A stretch of DNA of 64,000 bases from Tenrec ecaudatus (GCF_050624435.1 NC_134534.1:68161501-68225500), one strand, 5' to 3'. Shown: positions 36,167-47,418, counted from the stretch's first letter. A program made the numbers and translations. The notes: generated by a model from the letters alone, not told the origin.

Positions 36167-36189
36167 AATTTTTACTTTCAGTAGCTGTA

Positions 36190-37017
36190 TTCTGGCCATC
36201 TTTTATGCTGTTTAGTATTTCATTTCTAAAATTACCGTGCTTAAAGAATATATCCTTGATCAACCTTTCCCCAAAAGTGTGTAGCACTAAAAAAATGATC
36301 GGTTACATAGAATAATTCAGAAGGGAAACTGAAAGGGGGAAAAAGCGACTCCTGACCAGATAAATTTTGGGACCACGGGGTTGAAGTTAAAGGTGTTTCT
36401 CTACTGTAAGACTGTCCTAATCTCCTGATGCACACCAAGAGTATTGGCAACAGAGCTATAATGTGCACTCGTTACGATTGATAAGAGCCCATCGGCAACA
36501 CGAACTCTGGGTGTAGAGACAAAAATCTATTTAAAATTATAATATGGAATTAGAACCAAAACACGCATTACCCTAATTTGTAAGCTGCACACCCTGCTGA
36601 CCAAGGTGCCCTGAGGAAGATCCTTGCTTTACTGACCCTGTGGAGGTCGTGTCAGATTGCTAAGCCTTCTGGGAACCTCTTACGTTTTTGAACCAAGGCA
36701 ACTGTTATCTGGTCTTAGATGCATTGTGTGACCTTGGACTGACTAGTGCTGCTGCTCTGGGGTTGAGTGCTTTGTTGTTCTCGCTCACTCTCCGCCCACC
36801 CCCTCCATACTCCCCCCCCCCATATATGATAAAGTAGTCTAAATGAGCTATTCTGAAAGTTATTAAACTGCACTTTTCTAAAATAAAGCAATATTGCAGA
36901 AGTCTTTAAGTTCTGAAGTAATCCTGAGACAAAGCTTGTGTGGATTAGAAGATGGAAAAGAAGTACTTTAAAAAAATACTTTGTATATTCCACATGCGTG
37001 TGTGTATGTGTGTAGTT
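36190..37017. other. Downstream flank, nothing recognised
   Basis: No gene. A further AATAAA at 36882-36887 could be used for a longer transcript. Short CpG-poor sequence with a C-run near 36812-36820. Confidence 0.5.
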
Positions 37018-37262
37018 TCCTCAGGACACAATCCAGACCATATAGTTCAGTCATATCAAGAAGTGTTGTATAGTCGCCACGACAGTCGCTTTTAGAACGT
37101 TGTCTTGGGCTTCATGTGTCTTAGCTCCCCGTTTAACACCGCCCTCCCACACTCTACCCACCAGGATCCCTCAGTTACCGTCTCTAGAGGTCACCATCCC
37201 GGGAAAACCAGAGAAGTATGTAACAGCCAAGCAGGCTACCCACATTATTGTTTTCTTCCCAA
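37018..37262 (-). mobile_element. L1 3' UTR end, antisense
   Basis: TATAGTTCAGTCATATCAAG, GTTGTATAGTCGCC and CTTTTAGAACGTTGTCTTGG parallel the copies at 42190 and 59290 in this window. Confidence 0.6.
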
Positions 37263-37314
37263 CTGGGGCTTTTCTGTATTGTTATTGGGGGTAGTCTGCT
37301 TGGCTGTTACATAC
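37216..37314. repeat. Inverted repeat, 26-bp arms
   Basis: Arms 37216-37241 and 37289-37314 are reverse complements with one mismatch, around a 47-base loop. The left arm is L1 sequence, and the right arm ends where the antisense retroposon copy D begins. Confidence 0.95.
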
Positions 37315-38117
37315 TTGATAATTTATAAAGAATTATTATTTGGTCATACCTTACACTGTCCGACATCTCCCTTCACCAACTTTTCTGTTGTCCGTCCCCC
37401 AGGGAGGAAGTCACATGTAGATCCTTGTAATCGGTTCTCCCTTTCTCCCTCACCTCTTCACCCTCCCAGTAATGCCACTCTCACCACTGGTCCTGAAGGG
37501 TTCATCTGTCCTGGATTCCCTGTGTTTCCAGTTACTATCTCTACCAGTGTGCATCCTCTGGTCTAGCCAGATTTGTAAGGTAGAATTGGGATCATGATAG
37601 TGGGGAAGGAGGAAGCATTTAGGAACTAGAGGAAAGTTGTATATTTCATCATTGCTACACCGCACTCTGACTGGCTAGTCTGCTCCCCGAGACCCTTCTA
37701 TAAGGGGATGTCCAGTTGCCTACAGATGGACTTTGGGTCCCCACTCCCCCTCATTCACAATGATATAATGTTTTGTTCGCTGATGCCTTATTCCTAATCC
37801 CTTCAACACCTCGTGATCACACAGGCTGGTGTGCTTCTTCCATGTGGGTTTTGTTGCTTCTGAGCTAGATGGCCGCTTGTTTACCTTCAAGCTTTTGAGA
37901 CCCTAGACACTATCTTTTGATAGCCGAGCACCATTAGCTTTCTTCACATTTGCTTATGCACCCACTTTGTCTTCAATCATGTCAGTAAAATGAGCATCAT
38001 GGAATGCTAGCTTAATAGAACAAAGTGTTCTTGCATTGAGGGAGTACTTGAATGGAGGCCCAAGGTCCTGCTACCTTAATACTAAACCTATAAACATATG
38101 CACATCTATTTCCCCAT
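37315..38117 (-). mobile_element. 2-kb retroposon, copy D, 3'-side part
   Basis: Antisense text starts TTGATAATTTATAAAG (the terminal 200 or so bases of the family are missing), then CTGTTGTCCGTCCCCCAGGG, a single 240-bp module (about 37757-37990) and ATCTATTTCCCCAT. It is interrupted by copy E and resumes at 39754. Confidence 0.85.
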
Positions 38118-39753
38118 CATAAATATGTTACATATGTACATATACTATATCTTCAGGTCCACCTAAATAAGATAGGCTGAACAAACAATGTGAGAAGAAA
38201 ATAACGGGACCAAGGGTCCCGGAGGGACATGCGAGTGTGGTAGGTAGGGGCAGGGAGGAGGTGTTGGCCAACCCAGGGACAAGGGAAAAACGAGTGGTTC
38301 AAAACCAGTGGAGGGAGGGGATGAGAGGACTGGTAGGGAGTGACCAAGGGCAAGGTAACAGGAATTACTGAAACCAGAATGAAGGCTGAACATGGTAGTG
38401 GGATAGGAGGAAAGCGTAAGGAAATAGAGGAAAGGAGTAGGAGGCAAAGGGCATACACGGAAGCCTAAATACAGACATGTACATATGTAAATATATTTAT
38501 GATTATGGAGGAAATAGACCTATGTGCATATATTTATAGGTTCGGTGGTAGGTGAACATTGGGCATCCTCGCGCACACTCCCGCAATACAATAGCACCTT
38601 GCTCAGCTAAACGGTCATTCCATGATACCCACCTTCCCGACATGATCACTGAAGATAGATGTGTGCATAAGCAAACGTGGTGAAGAAAGCTGATAGTGCC
38701 CGGCTATCAAAAAGATATAGTGTCTGGGGTCTTAAAGGCTTGAAGGAAAACAAGCGGCCATCTAGTTCATAAGCAACAAAGCCCACAGAGAAGAAGCACA
38801 CAAGCCTAAGTGAACACGAGGTGTTGAAGGGATCAGGTAGCAGACACCAAAGGACAAAAAACATCATTGTGTGATCACCTTCCCCACATAAACGCTGAAG
38901 ATAAATGTGTGCATAAGTAAGTGTGGTGAAGAAGGCTGAAGGTGCCCAGCTATTGAGAGATAGAGTGTCTGGGGACTTAAAGGCTTGAAAGTAAACCAGC
39001 AGCCATCTAGCCCAGAAGCAACAAAGCCCACATGGAAGCAGCACACCGACGTGTGATCATGAAGGGTCAAGGGGACCAGGTTTCAAACAAAGGCGAGGGG
39101 TGGGCGGAATCATATCGTGAATGAGGGGAGTGCGTGATGGAGACCCAATGCCCACCTGTAGACAGCTGGACATCCCTTGCAGAGGGGTAGTGGGGAGATG
39201 AGTCACTCAGGATTCAGTGTAGCAACAATGAAACTCAAAACCTTCCTCTAGTTCTTGAACACTTCCTCCCCCCACCCCCAATTATCATGATCCCAATTCT
39301 ACCTTGCAGACCTGGTTAGACCAGATGATGCACAGCGGTGCAGTAGGGATCTGAAAACACAGGGAATCTAAGACGGATGAACCCCTCAGGACCAGTGGTG
39401 AGAGTGGCGACACTGGGAGGGAAGGGGTTGTAGAAAGGGGGAACCGATCTTGGGGATCTACGCGTATCCTCATCTCTGGGGGATGGGCAATAGGAAAGTG
39501 GGTGAGCGGAGACGCTGGGCAGTGTAAGATAGGATAGAGTAATTATTTATAAACTATTAAGGGTGCAGGGGGGAGTAGGGAGGGAGGGGGAGGGGGGGAA
39601 AAGAAAAATGAGCTGATTCCAGGAACCCAAGTGGAAGGCGAATTTTGAGAATGATGAGGGCAATGAATGTATAAAGGTGCTTTACTCAATTGATGTATGT
39701 ATGGATTGTGATAAGAGTTATATGAGCCCCAATAAAATGATTTATAAATATAT
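38118..39753 (+). mobile_element. 2-kb retroposon, copy E, inserted into copy D
   Basis: A sense copy, 5'-truncated near ATCTTCAGGTCCACC, ending CCAATAAAATGATTTATAAA. Bases 38096-38117 and 39754-39775 are an exact 22-bp direct repeat, so E duplicated that piece of D. The repeat may extend further in diverged form, which leaves the exact 5' border open. E has two copies of the 240-bp module (about 38641-38880 and 38881-39090). Confidence 0.8.
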
Positions 39754-40450
39754 ATATGCACATCTATTTCCCCATATATGTAAATATATTTACATATGTA
39801 CATGCCTATATATTACATGATATTTACATGCCTATATATTACACAATGCCCTTTGCCTCTTAGTTCTTTCCTCTATTTCCTTGTACTTTCCTCTTGTTCC
39901 ACCATCATGGGACAGCCTTCATTTGGGTTTCAGTAATTTCTCTCTGCCCTAGATCAAGCCCTACCAGGCCTCTTACACCCTCCTTGCCACTGATCCCTGG
40001 GTTTGTTAACACCACTTCCCACCTCCCTCTCTCCCATGTCCCCGCAATGGTCTGTCCCTTTGTTTTCTCCTCCAGATTGTTCATCCAGCCTATCTTTTCT
40101 GCAGAGATAATAATATGCACAAAAATAAGGCAGAGCAAAACAAAGCAACAAAAGAAAACAAAATAATAAAAAGAGAAAAGCCTAAATAAGTAGTTCAAGG
40201 TCTGTTGATCTTTAGGAGTGTTTTCCACTCAAGTTTGATAGGGCGCCACACCCTGACCCAAAGTCTATTTTTGTTACTCCCTTCAGACTTCCTTTTTCTG
40301 CTCCCCTTGCTGTTCTGTTGCACGTCCTTAGTGTTCTGCCTCCATTTGGTGGGGTCAGATTGGGCGCAATTCCCACACTGTCTCCAATGTTGTCTCCTGT
40401 AGGGCTATGGGTCAGTGAGGGATGTCCTGTGTCATAATGGGGCAGACCAT
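39754..40450 (-). mobile_element. 2-kb retroposon, copy D, 5'-side part
   Basis: Continues copy D in the antisense direction: CCCTTTGCCTCTTAGTTC, CCTGGGTTTGTTAACACC, TTTTCTCCTCCAGATTG and GGGCTATGGGTCAGTGAGG. Ends near 40450 (5'-truncated). A small local duplication of TTTACATGCCTATATATTAC lies at about 39805-39845. Confidence 0.85.
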
Positions 40451-40689
40451 AATATTCCATACCATTTAACGGGAAAATGCTAAGCCCATTTGTCCAGGCT
40501 AATTATTTGGGTTAGGAGATTAAAATGGTTTTGTACGAAGCTGAAATCTAACCATTTGGGTGTCCTGTAAACAAGCCAATCAGATTTTTCAAAATGCTTG
40601 GAATCATCATTCTAAATTGAAACAATTTGTAACCCGAGCTTTATTTAAATTAGCTAGCTGCCAGTAGAGGTGAGTTGGTGGGTGGGGGC

Positions 40690-40882
40690 GTTGGGAGCTT
40701 GGTGGTTATGCATTGAGCTGCTAACTGTAAGGGCAGTTCAAAATCATCAGCTGCTCCAAGGGAGAAAAATGAGGCTTTCTACTCCCGTAAAGAATTGAGG
40801 TCTCACAAATTCAAGGGCAGCCCTACTCTGCCCTAAAGCATCAGAATTGTCTCTATGGCAATGAGTTTTGTTTTTTGAGAGG
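40690..40882 (+). repeat. AfroSINE
   Basis: GGGAGCTTGGTGGTTATGC head, CTTTCTACTCCCGTAAAG and a TATGGCAATGAGTTTTG tail. Confidence 0.8.
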
Positions 40883-41041
40883 GAAAATATTCTCATTTAA
40901 AAAAATACGTGAAAGGAAGTTAAAAACATATTTATGGGAAACCATATAAGATTCCTTATGAGAATAATGAGTTAGGGATTAATAAAATGTTTATAAAGAT
41001 ACTTAACCAAATTAATTTATATCATTAGTGACCTCCTAAGG

Positions 41042-41255
41042 AGCCTTGGTAGGCTAGTGGTTAGTCGTTAGGCTGCTAACCCCAAGGTCAGCAGTTCAAA
41101 ACCACCTGCTCCTCAGGAGAAAGAGCAGAATTTCTAGTCCTGTGAAGAGTTACATACAGTCTTGGAAACCCATAGGAGCAGTTCTACCCTGTCCTATAGG
41201 GTCACCATGAATCAGAAACCACTCCATGGCCATGAGTTTGGTTTTCTGTTGTCCG
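41042..41255 (+). repeat. AfroSINE, well preserved
   Basis: GAGCCTTGGTAGGCTAGTGG head, CTGTCCTATAGGGTCACC and CATGGCCATGAGTTTGGTTT tail, directly fused to a fragment of the 2-kb retroposon. Confidence 0.85.
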
Positions 41256-41322
41256 TCCCCCAGGGAGGAAGTGAGATGTAGAGCCTTGTAATCGGTTCCC
41301 CCTTTCCACTCCATCCTAACTG
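41256..41322 (-). mobile_element. 67-bp internal fragment of the 2-kb retroposon
   Basis: CTGTTGTCCGTCCCCCAGGG through CGGTTCCCCCTTTCC is internal antisense text of the family, with neither end of it present, sitting exactly at the SINE 3' end. Confidence 0.8.
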
Positions 41323-41796
41323 AGTGGTTTTTTTTAACTTAGTTCAGGAGAGGAAAATCTTTTTATCCTGAAAACACTTGTGAGGAAGGGACAGAGGCAA
41401 GAAGTCTCTGAGTCTGTACATAGGTTGCTATGGGTCAGAACTGACTCTACAGCACTCGACACAAACAACAATATACTATTAAACATCAAATAAAATGTGT
41501 TTTTAAATTAGTGGATTCAGTTCTGTAGGGTTAAGGCTTAGACGACCACCAGCAATATGATGAGTTAGGAACCCTGGGGAGTCACTGAACGTCTTGAACA
41601 TGTGAAGCTTTGTGCAACTGCATCTTCAAAGAAACGTTTATGAAAACAGAAACATTCATAACTTCCCAGTCAGCAATCATTCTTAGTGAATAGAAAGATC
41701 CGCTTCAAACCTAGTGCTCTCTCTCCATATATATATTATATTATTATATATATAATCTCCCTCTCTCCTTCTTGATCTCTCTCTCCCAGTTTTTTT

Positions 41797-41988
41797 TCTT
41801 TTCATTTTTTACATTTTATTAGGGGCTCATACAACTCTTATCACAATCCACACATATACATACATCAATTGTATAAAGCACATCCGTACATTCTTTGCCC
41901 TAATCACTCTCAAAGCATTTGCTCTCCACGTAAGCCCTCTGCATCAGGTCCATTTTTTTCCCCTCCCTCCCCGCTCCCCCCCCACCTT
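41797..41988 (-). mobile_element. 2-kb retroposon, 3' end fragment
   Basis: Antisense, with a T-rich start then ATTAGGGGCTCATACAACTC and TCAATTGTATAAAGCAC. CCAGTTTTTTT flanks it at 41786-41796 and 41989-41999 (11 bp). Confidence 0.85.
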
Positions 41989-41999
41989 CCAGTTTTTTT

Positions 42000-42345
42000 G
42001 GCATATAATTCACCAAACCAAGAATATCAAACTCACTGCCATCGAGTCAGTGCTGACTCATAGTACCCCACTATGGGTTTCTGAGACTGTAACTGTGTAC
42101 AATGTAGAAAACGCAGCTTTTCTCACTTGGAGCTTCTTGGGGTTTTGAACTGCTGATCATGTGGATTGCACCCCAATGCCCCGATAATTCACCCATCCTA
42201 CAAGTCAATAGTTCAGTCGAATCAAGAAGAGTTGTACAATCATCATCGCGATTACTTTTAGAGCGTTTTCTTCGTTCTTGAACTCCCCATTTCTCTTGTG
42301 ATATTACGGTATGGCTCCTCTGCTATTGCTGTCTCAGCGTGGAAA
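42000..42345 (-). mobile_element. L1 3' end, antisense, split by a SINE
   Basis: GCATATAATTCACC on the left and CCATCCTACAAGTCAATAG, AGTTGTACAATCATC and TTTTAGAGCGTTTTC on the right form one antisense L1 3' UTR. Confidence 0.65.
42015..42183 (-). repeat. AfroSINE, antisense, inside L1, with target duplication
   Basis: AAACTCACTGCCATCGAGTC, TTTCTGAGACTGTAACTG and a decayed head. ATAATTCACC at 42005-42014 and 42184-42193 is an exact 10-bp duplication of L1 sequence. Confidence 0.85.
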
Positions 42346-42519
42346 CCATGCTTCAGAGAGCCATGAGGTGGGGGAAGGAACCATGTGCGAAAAAGACATC
42401 CTCTCATGTAAGAAGGAGAAAAATACACTGCGGGAGTTTTCATTGAAATTTGTAGACCCCATCGCTAACTATTGACCAGCCTATAAAAAGTTAGGGTTCA
42501 TCCCATTTGTTCTAATAGC

Positions 42520-42800
42520 ATCATAGTCTTGCAGAGCCTGTGGCTGTGCCTCCGGAAACAGAATGCAGTATTTTAAAGCGAAGCTGTCGCAGGGAAGGTC
42601 CCTGCAGGTTCAAGTGGCCATCACTCTCCTTGCGGCGCTGTACCTTGAGGCGCACCAGCAGCGCAGCGTCTCCCCGGCAGCGTGCAGTACCAGTCACACG
42701 CCTTGGTTCCTCATGGAGACTCGGCACCTGTGCGGACTGCGGGGATCGCCCCACTGATTTCCTGGGAAGGATCCACCCCAGCAAGGCTCTACTCTCAAGA
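42520..42800. other. GC-rich unique-looking block
   Basis: Locally higher GC with several CpGs and overlapping open frames on both strands (105, 108 and 64 codons). No recognised protein family, no splice signals that make a gene, and no repeat family I know. Confidence 0.35.
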
Positions 42801-43629
42801 AATAGGAACCCACTAGCCAATTCCTCCCCCACCCCCACCCCCCAACGAATGTCACAAATTGCCTAGTAAACTGTTTGTTTTTTTGGATGGTTTATTACAA
42901 CTTTGTGACTTCACCTCTGCTCTTCTGACAGTGCTCTTAGATTTCGCAGGCGGAGGTGCAAGGATGCACACAACCCTGCATTGCTGCATTGCATGAGAGT
43001 GGCCCGTATGAGAGACCACGTGGAAATTAGAGAATCCACTTCTTCTTAATGTTTCCAGTTACCAAAAGGACCTCCGTGATCAGTCTTGCAAGTGTGTTAT
43101 GACTCAGTGATTCAAACTTCAGAGACTCTTTCCTGCAAGCGGGGCGCCTCGGCAGTCCAGGGACCATCCTTAGGCTTGGAAGACGTCTGTTCCTGAGACG
43201 ACCGTCGACTTCAGCTCTACTGTGTCCTGCTCGTTTGGGGCGGAGTTCGTGAAGCAGTTTCAACATGAAACACCTTGCATTCGATATGTCAGAAAAAGGA
43301 GAAAGACATTTGCCATTTTCATCTCTGCAGAAAGCCAAACTTTTTATGCTACGGCCTCCCAAGCATCCTCGCACTGCCCATTCTTGACCCTCCCCATCTT
43401 TCTTTTCCACACAGCACAATAGTTCTGCATTTTATCGATCCTAAAATGCCCTCTCCATAGTTTACCTTCCCTGAGGTCAGAATCAATGCCGTGCCACAAT
43501 CTAATTGGCAGCCTTGTCGAGGACGCACACAATGATCCCTTGTAAAGCTCATTCTGAGAATCGGTATAACAGCTGACAGTTATTGAGGGCTGAACTCCCG
43601 GATTTTATTCATAGCGTTTTTTTCCTCCC

Positions 43630-43770
43630 TCATTTTTGCTCCCACAAGAGCTCCATGAATAGGGAAGGGTCGTCTTTATAAACCCATTTTACAGATGTGG
43701 CAACTGACTCTCAGAGGAATGAAACAATTTGCCTCTTAAGGGACAGAGAGGCTTTGAACACACATCTGTT
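43630..43770 (-). repeat. MIR-like SINE, antisense
   Basis: CCCATTTTACAGATGTGGCA and GAAACAATTTGCC are the hallmark antisense MIR core. The stretch 42801-44200 around it otherwise shows nothing recognisable. Confidence 0.6.
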
Positions 43771-44207
43771 TGTAGAGCACTTGTTCGTTCTTGTGCTGTG
43801 TATTGCATTGCATTCATTCGGCAGATAGTGCGTTCAAACACCGAGCGAGGATTTTGCAGATAGAAGGTACGTGGCAACGTGGCAGACAGCTAGTGTCTTG
43901 GCGCCAATTTTTTCAACTTCTTGAGCTCACTTCAGGTCTCTGTGTCATGCTTTGATAATTCGCACAACATGTCAAACTTTTCACAATACACAATAAGCTA
44001 CAGTGTCGTTTAAACATAACTTATGATATGCACTGGAAAACCAAAGATCATTGTAACTCATTTTATTGTGCTGTTCACTCTTTTGCAGTGGTCTGTAGCA
44101 TCTGTGATGTATGCATGTTCTCAGCAGAGGGTCGGTCGTTTGCCTCAATGCTCTTTCTTTCCAGGGCTCTGCTCATTTATAGATGAAGCGGTCTCTAATG
44201 GTAGAAT

Positions 44208-45166
44208 ACCTGGTGTTAAGCGCTGTTGAGTTGGTTCTGACTGTGTGCAACAGAAAGCAACACCACCCAGTTCTACACCATCCCCACAATTGTTCTTTTT
44301 TTTTTTCCAAGAAAGAAAAGCTTGTAGTTCGTTCAGGGATCGTTTGCTGGCCCTTAGGAGCGTTTTCCAGTCCAGTCTGTTGGGGCACCACGCCCTGGCC
44401 CCAAAGTCCACTTTCAGCATTCCCTGGGGACCTTGCCACTCCATTCCCTTGCTGTTCCGCTGCACTCCCCCCGTGCTTTGCCTCGGTGTGGTGGGATCAG
44501 GTCAGGTGCAATTCCCACACTGTGTCTCCGGTGCTGTCCCCTGTATCGCCCTTAGTCACTGAGGGGCATCATGTCTCATAGTGGGGCCAGTCATGTTATT
44601 CTCTCTGTGGACTGGCTGCTCTCCTCAGGAACATCATCCTCACAGCCTGGTGGGTCAGGATGTGCTCCACTCTCTCCTCCTGCCCCTTCATCTGCTCCCG
44701 TGTGCTCTGATCAGATATGTCCCTCTCCCGGAGCTGCAGAATCAATGTTGTCCTTTGAAACAAATTCTGAGGGGAGGAGCAGGCATCCACTTAAATTTTG
44801 GTACTGGGGCCAGCCTCCCAGACCTCTCCACTGGTTCCCTACTCCACTCTGGAATGTTGCATTCACACCTTTCGGCACTGGGTTGAAGTCTGGTCCCTCT
44901 TTCCTCTTTTTTTTTTCTTCAAGCCAATTGGTACAGCCACTGTGTCAATCCATCTTGCCAAGTATGTTTCTCTTTTTCACTGGCCTTCTACTTGACCAAG
45001 AAAGATGATGGCATGTCCCATGTAGAGAAGACCAAGTCTCATTGGCCTTGCTTGTAAGGAGCATTCTGGCTGTACTTCTTCTCAGACAGAGCTGTGTTCC
45101 TTTGGCAGTCCGTTGTGCTGTCAATATTCTACACCAGCACCATGACTCAAATGCATCGATTCTTCC
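44208..45166 (-). mobile_element. RTE-clade LINE, 3' end, antisense, split by retroposon copy B
   Basis: Left part: GTTGAGTTGGTTCTGACTG and CAACAGAAAGCAACACC up to 44293. Right part from 44917: AGCCACTGTGTCAATCCATC, GGAGCATTCTGGCTGTACTT and CAGTCCGTTGTGCTGTCAAT. The halves are consecutive in RTE. Confidence 0.75.
44306..44904 (-). mobile_element. 2-kb retroposon, copy B: only the 5' 600 bases
   Basis: Antisense: starts CCAAGAAAGAAAAGCTTG and ends near GTCTGGTCCCTCTTTCC. It holds the 5' part of the family and nothing of the rest. Identical T tracts (TC followed by ten T) at 44294-44305 and 44905-44916 flank it. It extends further 5' than copies A and C. Confidence 0.75.
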
Positions 45167-45382
45167 TTGGTCCAGCGGTGGTGTGGTGGGTTACGCACTG
45201 GGCTGCTAACTATGGTCAGTGGTTAGAACCCACCAGTTGCTCTGTGAGGCAGAGAGGAAGCCGTCAGCTCTTAGAACGATGTGCAGGGATCAGCACATTT
45301 ACAGGACCTGGGAATCACAGGGCCAGTTCTACCCTTCTTATAGAGTCGCTATGAGTCGCAATCGACTCAATGGCCGAGTTTT
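45167..45382 (+). repeat. AfroSINE
   Basis: GGTGTGGTGGGTTACGCACT head, AGAACCCACCAGTTGC and TCGCTATGAGTCGCAATCGA tail; it abuts the RTE. Confidence 0.85.
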
Positions 45383-46648
45383 TTATAGAATACGAAGGCA
45401 CAGGAAAATAGCTTACAGAATACTTTATTTTAAAAAGCACAAATAGATTCTTACTCTAGACAGTATGCCGATTCAAAAATAACTAGTTAGGGCACACAGT
45501 TAACTAGAGGAGTCAGACGTTTCAGACAACAATGTAAATAATGTGGGAAGGTTTAGAGAACACCAGGCATCTCAGGTATCATGAATGAAGCTAATTTTGA
45601 GTTAAACTCTGTCTGGGAGCTTGGCGATAGATTCATTCCTTGAGGAAATGACTTTGATGTTGAGTTGCAAGCCCAAGAAATTTGCTTTACCACCGCACAA
45701 TAAATCTGATGAATCAATCAATCAACAAAGGAAGGGATCAGCTCACAGCTCAGGGAACACACCTGTTAGGAGCTGTCAGTGGAAGACCTATCTTTGAGGG
45801 ATCCCGAGAAAGAATGAAAAGCGATAGGAGAGCGAAGAAATCCTGGAGGACACACGAACGAAGTGAAAAGAGGCCTCTAAGGAGGGAGTGGTCACAATAT
45901 TGAAAGCGGCAGGGGAAACCCATGAAGACTGAGTTTGTTACCTGTGTCTCCTGGCCCTTAGTAGTCAGAGGAGTGTCACCCAGAGACCCTTTCTGGCTCA
46001 CGTGAATTTGGAGATCTAAAGCAGAGAATGCCTGGCGGGATCTTTATCCAGTCCTGTCTCCCACTTGAAAAGTAAATGCTGACCACTCCAACCATGTGAA
46101 CGGAGACCTTGACCTCAGCTTGGTCAGCGATGGTGGGGAGTCTAACGGCACATTCCTCCCACCCCAGTGTGACAAGAAGCCCTCCAGGGATGCAGCTCAT
46201 GCACAGTCCCTGAGCATGCCAGGATGCACTGGGCTTACCCAAGGGTTGGGGTGGGGATGATAGGACTCCAACCAACAGTGGACGTGGAGAGGTTCCCTGG
46301 CATGAGAATCGCCTCCAGCTGCCTGTGCCCCTGCAGGAGAATGCCCTTTTCTGCTCACCCTGCCAAACAAGGCAGTCCCGGAGAGGGAGGAGTCCTGGGG
46401 TGGCAGCCAGAGACACTGTCAGCACCACTCTCTGGGACAGGAGACACTAGAAGTCAGATGACAGCACACGGCTATTACTATCCCATTGGACATGATTTAA
46501 TGTCTCATGTGAGCCAGATCTTTTGGCTGAAAGTGACTTTGTTTGACCTAAGACTGACCTGATCACACGATGGTGTGGGACCTGACTCTGACTTTTTCCC
46601 ACTGACAAGAAAAGAGGTAGCGGATTTGAAGGGACAGGGAACAAAGGC
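45383..46648. other. Intergenic stretch, nothing recognised
   Basis: No gene or named repeat. An open frame of 150 codons on the minus strand (46428-45976) is GC-moderate and without a recognisable domain. Confidence 0.45.
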
Positions 46649-46662
46649 AAATGAGTTGCTTT

Positions 46663-47064
46663 GTAAATGAGTACAGATAAGAACTGAAAACACAGGGAAT
46701 CCAGCACAGATAAACCCCTCAGGATCAGTAATGAGAGTAGTGATAAGAGGAGGGGAAGGGGAAGGTGCGGAGAGAAAGGGCGAACCTATCACAATGATCT
46801 ACATATAACCCCCTCCCAGGGGGATGGACAACAGGAAAGTGGATGAAGGGAGACATCGGTCAGTGTAAGACATGAAAAAATAATAATAATTTGTAAATTA
46901 TCAAGGGCTCATGAGGGAGGGAGGGAGAGAGAGGGAGAGAAAAAAATGAGCTGATACCAAGTGCTCTAGTAGACAGAAAATGTTTTGAACACGATAGTGG
47001 CTCGACACAGTGGATGTATGTATGGATTGTGAGAAGAGCTGTATGATAAATGATAAATAAAGAA
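46663..47064 (+). mobile_element. 2-kb retroposon, 3' end fragment
   Basis: Sense, 5'-truncated: CACAGGGAATCCAGCACAG, GGACAACAGGAAAGTGG and a TGATAAATAAAG tail. AAATGAGTTGCTTT (46649-46662) and AAATGAGTTCCTTT (47065-47078) are a 14-bp duplication with one mismatch. Confidence 0.8.
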
Positions 47065-47094
47065 AAATGAGTTCCTTTTTGATTCTGATCTGTC

Positions 47095-47190
47095 CAATCC
47101 AATTTGCTCAAGATAAAGGGTTACACTCTGGTTGTAGCCACCGTGTCCATTCATCTTGAAGGGGAAAGGATGCAGCTTATTTAGTCACTG
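47095..47190 (-). mobile_element. RTE fragment, antisense
   Basis: TCTGGTTGTAGCCACCGTG and TCCATTCATCTTGAAGGGG correspond to the RTE ORF2 C-terminal region reversed. Confidence 0.5.
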
Positions 47191-47229
47191 GCCCTGTGAC
47201 ATTTTACCCAATGACACAATTATATCTTT

Positions 47230-47418
47230 GTTGTTGTGTGTCAACTGACCATGGCTCCATATGACAGAATGGAATAGCCCATAGAATTTCCCAAACTGGA
47301 ATATTGATGGAAGCAGGTGGGCACGTGTTTTCTCCCCAAGGAGCTGATGGTGGATTCAAATTGCCAAACTTTCGGTTAGCATCCCAGCGCTTTAACCACT
47401 ACACTACCAAGGCTCATC
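47230..47418 (-). repeat. AfroSINE, antisense
   Basis: GTCAACTGACCATGGCTCC, CCAAGGAGCTGATGGTGG and TTTAACCACTACACTACC in reverse-complement order. Confidence 0.75.

Larger units (their letters stand above)
34669..36185 (+). other. TRAM1: TRAM1 3' UTR (probable extent)
   Basis: AT-rich, repeat-poor sequence follows the stop codon. Two AATAAA signals fit: 35459-35464, which would give a leader of about 0.8 kb after the stop, and 36161-36166, about 1.5 kb. The second is followed by TTTTTACTTTCAG and a T-rich stretch and is my preferred end. A short TA repeat lies at 35747-35762. Confidence 0.65.

Noticed and set aside
36882..36887. Third poly(A) signal for TRAM1
   Set aside because: Possible but 0.7 kb past a good site, with nothing else suggesting continued transcription.
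44571..45008. 145-codon + frame and the 153-codon frame at 37105-37566
   Set aside because: Antisense translations of the 2-kb retroposon and L1; not shared as a frame by other copies.
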